The position numbers and the translations under genes were made by a program. The notes beneath the pieces are model-generated. The model was not told the DNA's origin. It saw only the letters and a list, made by a program, of their open reading frames with translations, and did no database searches. 64,000 bases of DNA, from positions 11,962 through 75,961 of the forward strand of contig CABSCP010000020.1 of assembly GCA_902476265.1 (NCBI GenBank). The letters are read 5' to 3'. The first letter of the stretch is position 1, and every line of letters starts with the position of its first letter. The stretch comes from an uncultured Lachnospiraceae bacterium (GTDB lineage Bacteria > Bacillota > Clostridia > Lachnospirales > Lachnospiraceae). Below, one piece after another: positions 44,718 to 53,551 of the stretch.

Positions 44718-45350
44718 ATGGAAGAACAGATTAATTTCAGAGAGTATAAGAGTGCAGACCGCGCGGCGGTGGCGGAAATCATCAGAAAAACGTGGAGTTA
44801 TGACAGGTTTGCAGGCCCCGAAACGGCCGGAAAAATGGCGGAAGTTTTTTTGGACAGCTGTCTGGCAAACCAGACCTTCACACAGGTGGCGGTCATAGAA
44901 AATACACCTGTGGGCATTATTATGGCAAAAAGCATAAAAACCCACAGATGCAGTATCAAATTTTGGTTTAAAAGAACCTTTTCCATTCTCTCGCTTCTTG
45001 CCACAAAAGAGGGCAGATCGGTAGCCTGCATCTTTGGCGGCGTCAACGGAATTGATAAAGAACTGCTCTGCGATTGTGAAAAGGAATATCAGGGGGAGCT
45101 CGCATTTTTTGCCATCGACGCCTCCTATCGGGGAAGAGGAATCGGGAAAAAGCTGTTCGCATCCGCCCTGGATTATCTGAGAAAGGAACAGGTTGAGACG
45201 TTCTATTTATTTACGGATACCAGCTGCAACTACCGGTTTTATGAACACCAGGGTATGACGCGGCGCCGGGAAAAAATCCATACCTTTTCCGTGAAAGGGC
45301 AGACGGAGGATATGACATTCTTTATATATGATCTTCAGTGTTTTTCTTAA
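44718..45350 (+). CDS. GNAT-family N-acetyltransferase
   Basis: A 210-residue acetyl-CoA-dependent transferase. The acetyl-CoA loop SYRGRGIGKKLFASAL is near residue 138, and the beta-bulge FAIDASYRG precedes it. The C-terminus has FYEHQGM. Substrate unknown. Control by a drug-sensor-like MerR activator suggests detoxification or resistance. Its 3' end overlaps the convergent GGDEF/EAL gene by 29 bp. Confidence 0.9.
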   Translation: MEEQINFREYKSADRAAVAEIIRKTWSYDRFAGPETAGKMAEVFLDSCLANQTFTQVAVIENTPVGIIMAKSIKTHRCSIKFWFKRTFSILSLLATKEGRSVACIFGGVNGIDKELLCDCEKEYQGELAFFAIDASYRGRGIGKKLFASALDYLRKEQVETFYLFTDTSCNYRFYEHQGMTRRREKIHTFSVKGQTEDMTFFIYDLQCFS

Positions 45351-48300
45351 CAAGTTCATACCGGATCGCTTTCATGGACGGTTCATATTTGGCGAAAGAG
45401 TGTTTGCCGTTTTCCTTTGCGGTGAAAAGCGCAATGTCTGCACACTGATAGAGCGTGCCAAAATCCGTTCCCTGTTCCGGGATCATGGCATAGCCTACGG
45501 AAACGGAGAACTGGATCTCATAGCGGTCCTTTTTTAAGGAAAGCTGCATCACATCCACGAGGCGTTCCAGCTTTTTCTGAACATCCTTTTCCCGGATATT
45601 TTTACAGAGAATGAGAAATTCGTCTCCTCCGATCCGGCAGAGAATATCGTCGGATCGGAAAAAGCTGCGGATTTTTACGGCCGTCTGTGTGATCAGGGAA
45701 TCCCCGTAAGCGTGGCCGAAAACGTCGTTCGCCAGCTTGAAATTATCCAGATCCATCATGATCAGGGAGGCACTTTCATATTTTTCCAAAGCCAGATAGT
45801 CTTTGATCTTATTGATGGCGGTCAACCGGTTATACAGGCCGGTGAGAGGATCGGTTTCGGCCATCCGTTTGAGCTGCTGTCTGCGTAAGGAATCCTTCTT
45901 CTGGCGGGTGATATCGATAAAATAGCCCACAATACTCAGGATTTCCCCTTTCTCATTCCGGATGGGAATGCCGGAGGAACGGATCCAAACGATATGTTTT
46001 TTGTCCGTGTAAATCGGAAACTCCAGAAAAGCGGGCGCATCCCCGGTATCCGCTGACAGTTGGTGGAGATAATCCAGAAAAGCGTTCCTATATTCCGGAG
46101 GAAAAAAAGGGTGGGAGAGGAAGCAGTCCGGAAAGTTTTCAAAGGTACAGGATTTTATTCCGGCGCTGGGGATTCTCCGGATGTAATAGTCGGAAAAAAC
46201 ATTATTGGTGAGCGTGATGGAGTGGGATCGGATATCCCAGTCCCAGTTGTTAATTCCGGCCAGCTTTAATATCTGCTCCATTTTTTGTGTGAGAAGCCAG
46301 TACTGTTGTTCCTGATTTTTCTGGTCTGTGATATCGCTGATACTTCCGTAAAAGAGACTGTGTTCATCCCGTTCCCGGAGGAAAAATGCGCGCAGATGCA
46401 TCCATATGGTAGTTTTATCCCCTTTGATTTTGCGGAAAGAGCCTTCCGCTCCATGGAGGGGATTTTGCCGGGCCCGGGAGAAAATCTCCATAACGCCGGG
46501 AAGATCTTCGGGATAGATTTCATTCAGCAAAAGATGGCTTTTCTCCAGCAGATCGACGGGATTGGCTCCGGCAATTTTATAATATTGGTCGTTGGCGCGC
46601 AGCAGAGTCAGTTCTCCTTTAAAAATATCGTAAAAAGCGATGCCTCCCAGAATGTTATTGAGCAGGGTTTCACTGAACAGATTATCGTCCAGAAGCTCCC
46701 GGATATGGAGACGTTCGAGCTGGCGGGCATTGATTCCTCTGTAATCAATCAGCGATTCATCCGCAAGCAGGGATTCAAAGTCTTCAATAGGCAGCGGCTG
46801 ATAAAAATAGTAACCCTGGGCATAATAGCAGCCCATTTCCGAGAGAAATTCCACCTGTTCCCGGGTTTCTACGCCTTCTGCGATCAGTTTTAAATCAATC
46901 AGCCGGGCCATGCTGGTGATGGCTTCCAGAATCCCCATCCCTTTTCCGGCGGTTTCCGCATTCATATCCAGAAAAGCCATATCAATTTTCAAAACATCCA
47001 CATTCACATCTTTGAGCATATTCAAAGAGGAATAGCCGCTTCCGAAATCGTCCATGAGAACAGTGAAGCCGGCTTTCCTCAGTTCTTCCACCACCTGTTT
47101 GACCTGTTCAAAGTTTTCCGCATAGGCGCTTTCCGTAATTTCAATTTCCACCAGCCTGGGATCCAGGCCATATTTGGCGATAAGCTTTTGGAAAGTTTCC
47201 GGCACATTCAGAGAATAAATATCGACTCTGGAGAGGTTGACAGAAATGGGGACGGGTTTATGACCGCGGGCAATCCAGGTCTGCAGGTTTTTGCACACCA
47301 ATTCCCAGATATACATGTCGATGTCTGTAATCAGACCGTTTTGCTCCAGGATCGGAAGGAATTCGCTGGGTTTAAGAACCCCTTTTTGGGGATGATTCCA
47401 GCGGATTAAAGATTCCAGACCGATGATTTTACCCGTTGCCATATGGCATTTGGGCTGGGCATAAAAGGTCAGTTCCCCGTTTGCCAGCGCATGCTGCACT
47501 TCGGTCAAAAGGAGATGATCCTCTTCCACTTTGCGCATCATGTCAGCGTCATACCAGCATACCCGCTGGGCAAAATTCCCCTTCAGAGATTCCTGGGCCA
47601 GCAGGGCCCTGTCATGCATGGTGCTGACCGGGATGGATGTGTCTGTGATGTTATAAAGGCCGAAAGCAGGCATAAAACCGGCATTATCCCCGTAATGGCG
47701 CACGAAGCCCATGATTTCAGCCTGCAGCCTTTTCAAAAGGCCGGGATCATTGGGAAGAATGATCGCAAAGTTATCTCCCCCGATATAACCGGCAATGCCG
47801 TTATGCTCATCCTGCACCTTTTTCAACCGGGTGCCGATATTGATGAGAAACTCATCTCCGGCCTGAGTACCGTACCATTCGTTAAACAGCTTGAAATGTT
47901 CGATGTCTATTGCCATCAGACAATAGGAATTATGGGGGTGTTCGGATAAAAATTCTCTTGCGGCATCAAAAAAATAGGATCGCCGGTAAAGTCCGGTGAG
48001 CTTATTGAACTGGTAGTCTTTTGAGGAAGCAGATTTGTCTGCCGCCAGAAGTCTGGCCTGTCTGAGGGTCTGTTCCTTCTGATAGGAAATATCCTGTATA
48101 AAAAGCATGACGATCAGATCTTCACTTTTATTTTCGGGAAGAAAAACGACGGAAAGCTGCACCCAGCAATAGGAACCGTCCAGCAGTTTTTTCCGAAATT
48201 CTCCGCGCAGAGGGTCCCGCCTGCCCGATGCAGGGAGGGCCCTGATCTGATCCAAATCCCAGAATTTTAAAAAGAGCGCTTTCTCATCCGGGGGAACCAG

Positions 48301-48774
48301 ATGATCAGAAATATAAGCGATCAGGGAAGAAAACTTCCCTTCTGAAGGATGGAGTGCATATTTATCCTCAATATGAAAAATGGTTCGATAGTAGTCTTTG
48401 GTCAGGTTCAGTTCAAATAATTCGTCGTAGGTGGTTATATTTGTCAGATTATAGAGAAGATTTTTGTTGCTTTGGTGAATCGGTTTACACAGAATGAGGG
48501 CGCAGTCTCCTGCCTCAGGCCAATAGATCCCGGCAGTGTTCACTTCCAGGACCCGGTTCTTTTTGTGATTATAAAAAAGAGAGGTATTATTTTCTTTGTC
48601 CTTTAAGGGGCAGTAAGCGCAGGGGGCATTTTCGGCGCAGAGAATGTCATAACAAAGATCCCCCTTTTTCAAATCGGGAAATTCGTTTAACAGCGCATCG
48701 TTGAAATAGAGAATATGGTAGTCTTTATCGATCACATAAACACAGCTGTCCGCAGCTTTATTCCTTTTTTCCAT
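45322..48774 (-). CDS. Multidomain c-di-GMP enzyme: PAS-PAS-GGDEF-EAL-PAS-PAS-GGDEF
   Basis: A 1150-residue protein from the ATG at 48774, after AGGTGGGG. Domains in order: PAS (about 8-100), PAS-like (100-240), GGDEF (250-400) with the degenerate motif IGGDNF, EAL (415-670), two PAS domains (700-960, with a YGSISDITDQK end), and a canonical GGDEF (975-1140) with RIGGDEFLILC. The EAL has ESLIRW, ITESAY, MDDFGSGYSSL and AEGVETREQVEFL, so its metal and catalytic acidic residues are present. It should both make and break cyclic di-GMP in response to several PAS inputs. There are no membrane segments. Confidence 0.92.
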   Translation of the reverse strand: MEKRNKAADSCVYVIDKDYHILYFNDALLNEFPDLKKGDLCYDILCAENAPCAYCPLKDKENNTSLFYNHKKNRVLEVNTAGIYWPEAGDCALILCKPIHQSNKNLLYNLTNITTYDELFELNLTKDYYRTIFHIEDKYALHPSEGKFSSLIAYISDHLVPPDEKALFLKFWDLDQIRALPASGRRDPLRGEFRKKLLDGSYCWVQLSVVFLPENKSEDLIVMLFIQDISYQKEQTLRQARLLAADKSASSKDYQFNKLTGLYRRSYFFDAAREFLSEHPHNSYCLMAIDIEHFKLFNEWYGTQAGDEFLINIGTRLKKVQDEHNGIAGYIGGDNFAIILPNDPGLLKRLQAEIMGFVRHYGDNAGFMPAFGLYNITDTSIPVSTMHDRALLAQESLKGNFAQRVCWYDADMMRKVEEDHLLLTEVQHALANGELTFYAQPKCHMATGKIIGLESLIRWNHPQKGVLKPSEFLPILEQNGLITDIDMYIWELVCKNLQTWIARGHKPVPISVNLSRVDIYSLNVPETFQKLIAKYGLDPRLVEIEITESAYAENFEQVKQVVEELRKAGFTVLMDDFGSGYSSLNMLKDVNVDVLKIDMAFLDMNAETAGKGMGILEAITSMARLIDLKLIAEGVETREQVEFLSEMGCYYAQGYYFYQPLPIEDFESLLADESLIDYRGINARQLERLHIRELLDDNLFSETLLNNILGGIAFYDIFKGELTLLRANDQYYKIAGANPVDLLEKSHLLLNEIYPEDLPGVMEIFSRARQNPLHGAEGSFRKIKGDKTTIWMHLRAFFLRERDEHSLFYGSISDITDQKNQEQQYWLLTQKMEQILKLAGINNWDWDIRSHSITLTNNVFSDYYIRRIPSAGIKSCTFENFPDCFLSHPFFPPEYRNAFLDYLHQLSADTGDAPAFLEFPIYTDKKHIVWIRSSGIPIRNEKGEILSIVGYFIDITRQKKDSLRRQQLKRMAETDPLTGLYNRLTAINKIKDYLALEKYESASLIMMDLDNFKLANDVFGHAYGDSLITQTAVKIRSFFRSDDILCRIGGDEFLILCKNIREKDVQKKLERLVDVMQLSLKKDRYEIQFSVSVGYAMIPEQGTDFGTLYQCADIALFTAKENGKHSFAKYEPSMKAIRYELVKKNTEDHI

Positions 48775-48997
48775 AGGATCCCCACCTGATAAATATCTCA
48801 AACCGTTGAAGTTAAATAGATACAATATAGATATTATAACTTAAAAATATTCCTGTAGCAAATATTATACAAAAAAATTAACGTTTTGTTCTATGATTGT
48901 TCATTTGAATGATAAATCGGGAAATTTGGTGCACACTAGAAGAAAACAGGGTGACAGCCGGACGAATTTTGGGATGGCTGTAAAAAAGGAGGCCTTT

Positions 48998-50032
48998 ATG
49001 AAAGAAAAAAAGCAGCTCCCTATTGTTGACGAAAACGGTTATTACGAAATACGGATGGAGAGCATCGGCGGACTGGGAGCGAATCTGGCCGGAAAGATGC
49101 TGGGTGAGCTGGGAGCGTTGTCCATGGGATTGAATTCATCCAGTTTTTCCAGCTACGGGTCAGAGAAAAAGGGATCTCCGGTGCGCGCCTTTGTACGGTT
49201 TCGGGAAGAAGGGGGAGAAATTCTGCGCAATTCTCCGGTGGTGCGCCCTCATCTGCTGGGAATTTTTCATGAAACCATGGCGGAAAATTATCCCGTATTT
49301 CAGGGGGCATTCGGGCAGACCCGGATCGTGCTCAATACTTACCGGGAATTAAAAAAAGCGGTGCAGCACTATGGGATCGGCGCGGGAACGTTGTTTTGCC
49401 TGGACGCGGGAGAACTGGCCAGGGACTGCGGCTGCCGCCTGAATATGGTCATGCTGGGAGCCATGGCCGCTGCCAGCGGTTTTTTGCCGGTGGATGGGCT
49501 GGTGGCGCTTTGCCGGGAAAGCGTGGGAAAGAAATATCCGGAGCTGATGCCGCGCAATGTGGAGGGGATCCGGCGGGGATATGACGCGGTGAAGAAGCAG
49601 GAGGGATATGTCTGTGGAAAAGAGGAGAGCCATGTGGATAATCTGCCTCAATCTCCGGCGGGCTGTGGATTGGACAGCATGGAGGAACCCTATGCGGGAA
49701 GATTTGCGGGAAACATCGGCGGCATCAATCCCGCGCCGGGGAACAGCGTGGAAAATAATCTGGCGCCGGGAAGGGAAGGATATGTTCCGGTTTTTCATCC
49801 GGAGAAATGTATCCAGTGCGGGCTGTGTGATTCCACCTGTCCGGATATGGTATTCCGGTTTGAACCCGGCATTTTTAAGGGAAAGGAAACCCTGGTGAAT
49901 CAGGGACCTGTCTATCGGTACTGCAAAGGCTGTCTGCGCTGTGTCAGCGTCTGTCCGGTGGAAGCGCTGACCAGCGCGCCGGAGACAGAAGCGCGCCGGG
50001 AAGGGCTGTTAAAGGAGGAGGGAAAAGACTGA
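48998..50032 (+). CDS. 2-oxoacid:ferredoxin oxidoreductase, gamma-delta fusion
   Basis: A 344-residue protein from the ATG at 48998, after AAAGGAGG; an upstream in-frame extension to 48893 lacks a site. Residues 1-185 are the gamma domain (GGLGANLAGKMLGELGA, NSSSFSSYGSEKKGSPV). A linker of about 70 residues leads to a ferredoxin domain with two 4Fe-4S motifs, CIQCGLCDSTCP and CKGCLRCVSVCPVEAL (delta function). It passes electrons from the alpha-beta catalytic subunit to ferredoxin. The next gene starts 1 bp later. Confidence 0.9.
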   Translation: MKEKKQLPIVDENGYYEIRMESIGGLGANLAGKMLGELGALSMGLNSSSFSSYGSEKKGSPVRAFVRFREEGGEILRNSPVVRPHLLGIFHETMAENYPVFQGAFGQTRIVLNTYRELKKAVQHYGIGAGTLFCLDAGELARDCGCRLNMVMLGAMAAASGFLPVDGLVALCRESVGKKYPELMPRNVEGIRRGYDAVKKQEGYVCGKEESHVDNLPQSPAGCGLDSMEEPYAGRFAGNIGGINPAPGNSVENNLAPGREGYVPVFHPEKCIQCGLCDSTCPDMVFRFEPGIFKGKETLVNQGPVYRYCKGCLRCVSVCPVEALTSAPETEARREGLLKEEGKD

Positions 50033-50033
50033 T

Positions 50034-52265
50034 ATGGAAGAACAGAAAATCATATTTGCCAACGGAAACGAACTGGCGGCCAGCGCCGCCCGGCAGATCC
50101 GCTATGATGTGATGGGCTATTATCCCATTACGCCTTCCACACAGATTGCGGAGAATCTGGATCTGTGGCGGGCGGACGGAAAAACGGATATCCGGCTGAT
50201 CGCGGCGGAGGGGGAACACAGCGCTGCGGGGATCTGTTACGGGGCCGCAGCGGCCGGCGGCAGGGTGTTCGGCGCCACCAGCGCCAACGGGCTTTTATAT
50301 GCGCTGGAGCAGATGCCGGTGCAGTCGGGGACGCGGATGCCCATGGTCATGAACGTGGCCTGCCGTACGGTATCCGGTCCTCTTTGTATCAAGGGGGATC
50401 ACAGCGATATCATGTATCTTCTGAATGCGGGCTGGATCATTTTTTTTGCGCCCAGGCCTCAGGCTGTATATGATATGAACCTGATGGCTCTAAAACTGGC
50501 GGAGGAAGTGAAGCTGCCCGTTGCCGTGGCCTATGACGGTTTTTTTACCAGCCATCAGAAAAGAAAGTGCGAAATTTTTGCTTCCGATGAAACCGTACAG
50601 GCCTATGTGGGGAACTGGAAACGGGAGGATACGGCGCTCAATCTGGAAAATCCGGTCACCATCGGCTCCTACATGGGAGAAAAAGATATCATGCACAATA
50701 AATGGGAGCTTCATCAGGCCATGGAACAGGCCCGGGAGAGACTGCCCGGCCTGTTCGGGGAGTATGGAGAGCTTTCCGGACGGAACTACGGGTGGATGGA
50801 AAGTTATCGGGCAGAGGATGCGGCCATCCTTTTAATCTTGCTGGGGTCCGCCTATGAAACGGCAAAAGAAGCGGTGGAAAAGCTCCGGAAAAAAGGGATT
50901 CGGGCGGGGGCGGTGACGCTTCTTATGCTCCGGCCTTTTCCGGCAGAAGAAGTGTGGCAGCTTTGCAAAAATGCGGAAACCATCCTGGTGGGGGACAGGC
51001 AGGACAGTTATGGCGCAGGAGGCGGAAATTTGTCCCTGGAGGTGCGTGCGGCCCTGCAGCGCCACGGGTTTCGGGGAAGGATTCTGTCCCGGGTTTACGG
51101 ACTGGGCGGTACGGATTTTTACGAAGAGGATGCGGAGAAGCTTTTTGAAATCTGCAGCAGAAAGGAGTCTCCCGACTTCGGATATTACGGGATGGAGGGG
51201 AGCAAAATGCCGGCGGAAGCGCCGGAAATGACAGTAAATTCGCTGGATCCGGCGGAAACCGTCCTGCATCTGACCGACTGTGCCTATGATACAGAGGAAA
51301 AACGGATGCAGGTGAAAGGCGGAAGCGTGAAGGAGACCACCGCCATGCCAAAACGCCTGGCGCCGGGCCATGGCGCCTGCCCCGGATGCGGGATCCCGGT
51401 GAACATCAATCTTCTCATGCGCGGCATAGAAGGCAATGTGGTATTTTTGCTGCAGACGGGATGCGGCATGGTGGTCACCACCGCCTATCCCAAAACCTCT
51501 TTCCGGGTGCCCTATGTGCATAATCTGTTCCAGAACGGCGCGGCAACCATGGGGGGAATCATCGCGGTTTTTGAAGAAAAGCAGCGGCGCAGGGAAATGC
51601 CCGAAGGAGAGATCACCTTCGTCATGGTCAGCGGGGACGGCGGCATGGATATCGGCCTGGGTTCTGCTCTCGGCGCGGCCTGCCGCAGCCAGAGGATGAT
51701 TTTATTTGAATATGACAACGGTGGTTATATGAATACCGGCTATCAGCTTTCTTACTCCACACCATACGGGGCCAGAAGCGCCACTTCCCATGTGGGAAGG
51801 GACCAGTTCGGAAAGGATTTTTTCCAGCGGGATACGGCTCAGATCATGGCCGCCGCAGGGATCCCCTATGTGGCGACCGTGGCGGAGAGCAACCCGGCAG
51901 ATTTTATTAAAAAGGCGGCGAAAGCAGCGGCCTATGCGAAAGAATCCGGAATGGCTTATGTGAAAGCCCTTTCTGCCTGCCCGCTGAACTGGAACGATAA
52001 ACCGTCCAATGAGCGGGAAGTGGTGGGAGCGGCTGTGGACTGCTGCTTTTTCCCGCTGTACGAAGTGGAACAGGGCATCACCCGGTTGAGCTATGATCCG
52101 GAAAGACGGGGCAAAAAAATACCGGTCACGGAATGGCTGGGCAGGATGGGACGCACGAAGCATCTGGTGAAGGAGGAGTACAGGGAAGTGACGGATGCCC
52201 TTCAGGCAGAGGTGGATAAACGGTTTGCGAAGCTGAAAGCCAGAGCGGAAAATCCCCTGTTATAG
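50034..52265 (+). CDS. 2-oxoacid:ferredoxin oxidoreductase, alpha-beta fusion
   Basis: A 743-residue catalytic chain. Residues 1-380 are the alpha part (YYPITPSTQIAENL, AAEGEHSAAGICYGA, GDHSDIMYLL). From about 430 comes the beta part: GHGACPGCGIP, LQTGCGMVVTTAYP, and the thiamine-diphosphate motif GDGGMDIGLGSALG...YDN. It decarboxylates a 2-oxo acid to an acyl-CoA. The substrate (pyruvate, branched-chain or aryl 2-oxo acids) is not decidable by eye; separate alpha and beta chains are usual in VOR/IOR/KOR types. No stop or linker damage is seen. Confidence 0.9.
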   Translation: MEEQKIIFANGNELAASAARQIRYDVMGYYPITPSTQIAENLDLWRADGKTDIRLIAAEGEHSAAGICYGAAAAGGRVFGATSANGLLYALEQMPVQSGTRMPMVMNVACRTVSGPLCIKGDHSDIMYLLNAGWIIFFAPRPQAVYDMNLMALKLAEEVKLPVAVAYDGFFTSHQKRKCEIFASDETVQAYVGNWKREDTALNLENPVTIGSYMGEKDIMHNKWELHQAMEQARERLPGLFGEYGELSGRNYGWMESYRAEDAAILLILLGSAYETAKEAVEKLRKKGIRAGAVTLLMLRPFPAEEVWQLCKNAETILVGDRQDSYGAGGGNLSLEVRAALQRHGFRGRILSRVYGLGGTDFYEEDAEKLFEICSRKESPDFGYYGMEGSKMPAEAPEMTVNSLDPAETVLHLTDCAYDTEEKRMQVKGGSVKETTAMPKRLAPGHGACPGCGIPVNINLLMRGIEGNVVFLLQTGCGMVVTTAYPKTSFRVPYVHNLFQNGAATMGGIIAVFEEKQRRREMPEGEITFVMVSGDGGMDIGLGSALGAACRSQRMILFEYDNGGYMNTGYQLSYSTPYGARSATSHVGRDQFGKDFFQRDTAQIMAAAGIPYVATVAESNPADFIKKAAKAAAYAKESGMAYVKALSACPLNWNDKPSNEREVVGAAVDCCFFPLYEVEQGITRLSYDPERRGKKIPVTEWLGRMGRTKHLVKEEYREVTDALQAEVDKRFAKLKARAENPLL

Positions 52266-52326
52266 CTGAAGGAAGTCAGGGCATGCTGCGCGGGAATCGG
52301 GGCGTAAGTTTTTACCTGTCCCATGC

Positions 52327-52355
52327 TTGTATAACGAAGGCTTCTCAGGTATAAT
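52327..52355 (+). promoter_or_regulatory. Promoter of the exonuclease gene
   Basis: TTGTAT (52327-52332) and TATAAT (52350-52355), 17 bp apart, about 57 bp before the start. Confidence 0.6.
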
Positions 52356-52411
52356 GGAATTGCTTAAAAATTAGTACAACATTGAGGGTGCGGAAAGAAG
52401 AAACAGAAGAT

Positions 52412-53365
52412 ATGGACTATATCGTATTGGACCTGGAATGGAATCAGGCCTCGGACAGCGACGATGACCGCAGCAGGATGCTGACCTTCGAAATTATAGA
52501 AATCGGCGCTGTAAAATTGAATAGCCGCATGGAAATTACGGATACGTTTCATGAACTGATTAAGCCGCAGGTCTATGACGAGATGCACCGCATCACCGAA
52601 AAGCTGATCCGTATCCACATGTGGGAGCTGGAGAAATGCCGGAAGTTTGAAGAGGTGATGAAGGATTTTCTGGATTGGTGTGGAAAGGATTACATGTTCG
52701 GCACATGGGGGCCCCTGGATCTGACGGAGCTGCAGCGGAACATGAAATTTTTCGGAATGGGTTCCCTGGGAAAAGGGCCGCTGCGCTTTTATGATATCCA
52801 GAAGCTTTTCAGCGTTGCCTATGAGGATGGAAAGAGCAGGAGAAACCTGGAATATGCGGTGGATTTTCTCCACATTACAAAGGACATTCCCTTTCACCGG
52901 GCTTTGAGCGATGCCTATTATACGGCGAGAGTGCTGCAGCTGATCAAAGATCCGGTGGCGCTGCAGAGAGTATCTTATGATACGTTCAATCTGCCCAGAA
53001 ATCACAGAACGGAAATCCATGTGGTATTTGACAATTATGCGAAATATATATCCAGACCTTTTCCCGACAAGGAAGCCCTTATGGCGGACAGGGAGGTGAT
53101 CTCCACCAGATGCTATCTGTGCCATAAGAATCTGCGCCGGAAATTAAAGTGGTTCACTCCTAACGGGAAGCATTATTACAGCATATCGTGGTGCGATAAA
53201 CACGGTTATATGAAGGGAAAGATCCGCATCAAAAAAGCGGAGGATGATATGGTCTTTGCAGTCAAGACCACCAAATTCATCACCGAAAAGGAAGCTGCCC
53301 AGATCCAGATGAAAAAGGAGAGGGCGAGAGAACTCAGGCATGAACGCCGGAAGGAAAAAAAGTAA
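52412..53365 (+). CDS. DEDDh 3'-5' exonuclease with a CxxC/CxxH tail
   Basis: About 317 residues. The exonuclease domain (1-185) shows Exo I DYIVLDLEWNQ, Exo II TWGPLDLTELQRN and Exo III HRALSDAYYTARVL, the DEDDh set. The C-terminal part has RCYLCHKNLRRK and, 25 residues later, SWCDKHGYMKGK, a possible zinc-binding CxxC...CxxH, and ends in a very basic stretch. The family resembles oligo-exonucleases of the KapD/ExoX type. I chose the ATG at 52412. The frame opens earlier at GTG and TTG codons, and the ribosome-binding site is weak. Confidence 0.85.
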   Translation: MDYIVLDLEWNQASDSDDDRSRMLTFEIIEIGAVKLNSRMEITDTFHELIKPQVYDEMHRITEKLIRIHMWELEKCRKFEEVMKDFLDWCGKDYMFGTWGPLDLTELQRNMKFFGMGSLGKGPLRFYDIQKLFSVAYEDGKSRRNLEYAVDFLHITKDIPFHRALSDAYYTARVLQLIKDPVALQRVSYDTFNLPRNHRTEIHVVFDNYAKYISRPFPDKEALMADREVISTRCYLCHKNLRRKLKWFTPNGKHYYSISWCDKHGYMKGKIRIKKAEDDMVFAVKTTKFITEKEAAQIQMKKERARELRHERRKEKK

Positions 53366-53367
53366 TA

Positions 53368-53400
53368 ACAGCCTGCCCATTCAACGGGGCAGGCTGTTTT
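53368..53400 (+). terminator. Rho-independent terminator after the exonuclease gene
   Basis: ACAGCCTGCCC (53368-53378) pairs with 53387-53397 around an 8-nt loop, then TTTT. Confidence 0.9.
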
Positions 53401-53409
53401 GGGCAGCAG

Positions 53410-53533
53410 TCAGTTTTTACATCTGTCAAATTCAGGGTTGAAGGCATAGAAGTTTTTGCTGTCCAGTTTTTCCTGGGCCAGACGGAGCGCTTCACCGAAG
53501 CGGGAAGATACAAGTAAATTTATCCTTAAAAAC
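53410..53533 (-). pseudogene. C-terminal tail of a chromosomal gene cut by the mobile element
   Basis: On the minus strand a frame ends at 53410 with SSRFGEALRLAQEKLD then SKNFYAFNPEFDRCKN, a well-formed protein C-terminus with no start of its own. Upstream it runs straight into the terminator and 3' end of the serine recombinase gene. This is what insertion of the element within, or fused to, the 3' end of a host gene would leave. I do not recognise the family. The missing 5' part should lie at the other end of the element, outside this window. Confidence 0.55.
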
Positions 53534-53551
53534 GACGCTCTGTGAAGCGTC
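53534..53551 (-). terminator. Terminator of the recombinase gene
   Basis: GACGCT (53534-53539) pairs with AGCGTC (53546-53551), overlapping the recombinase stop codon; on the minus strand it is followed by GTTTTT. Confidence 0.7.
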
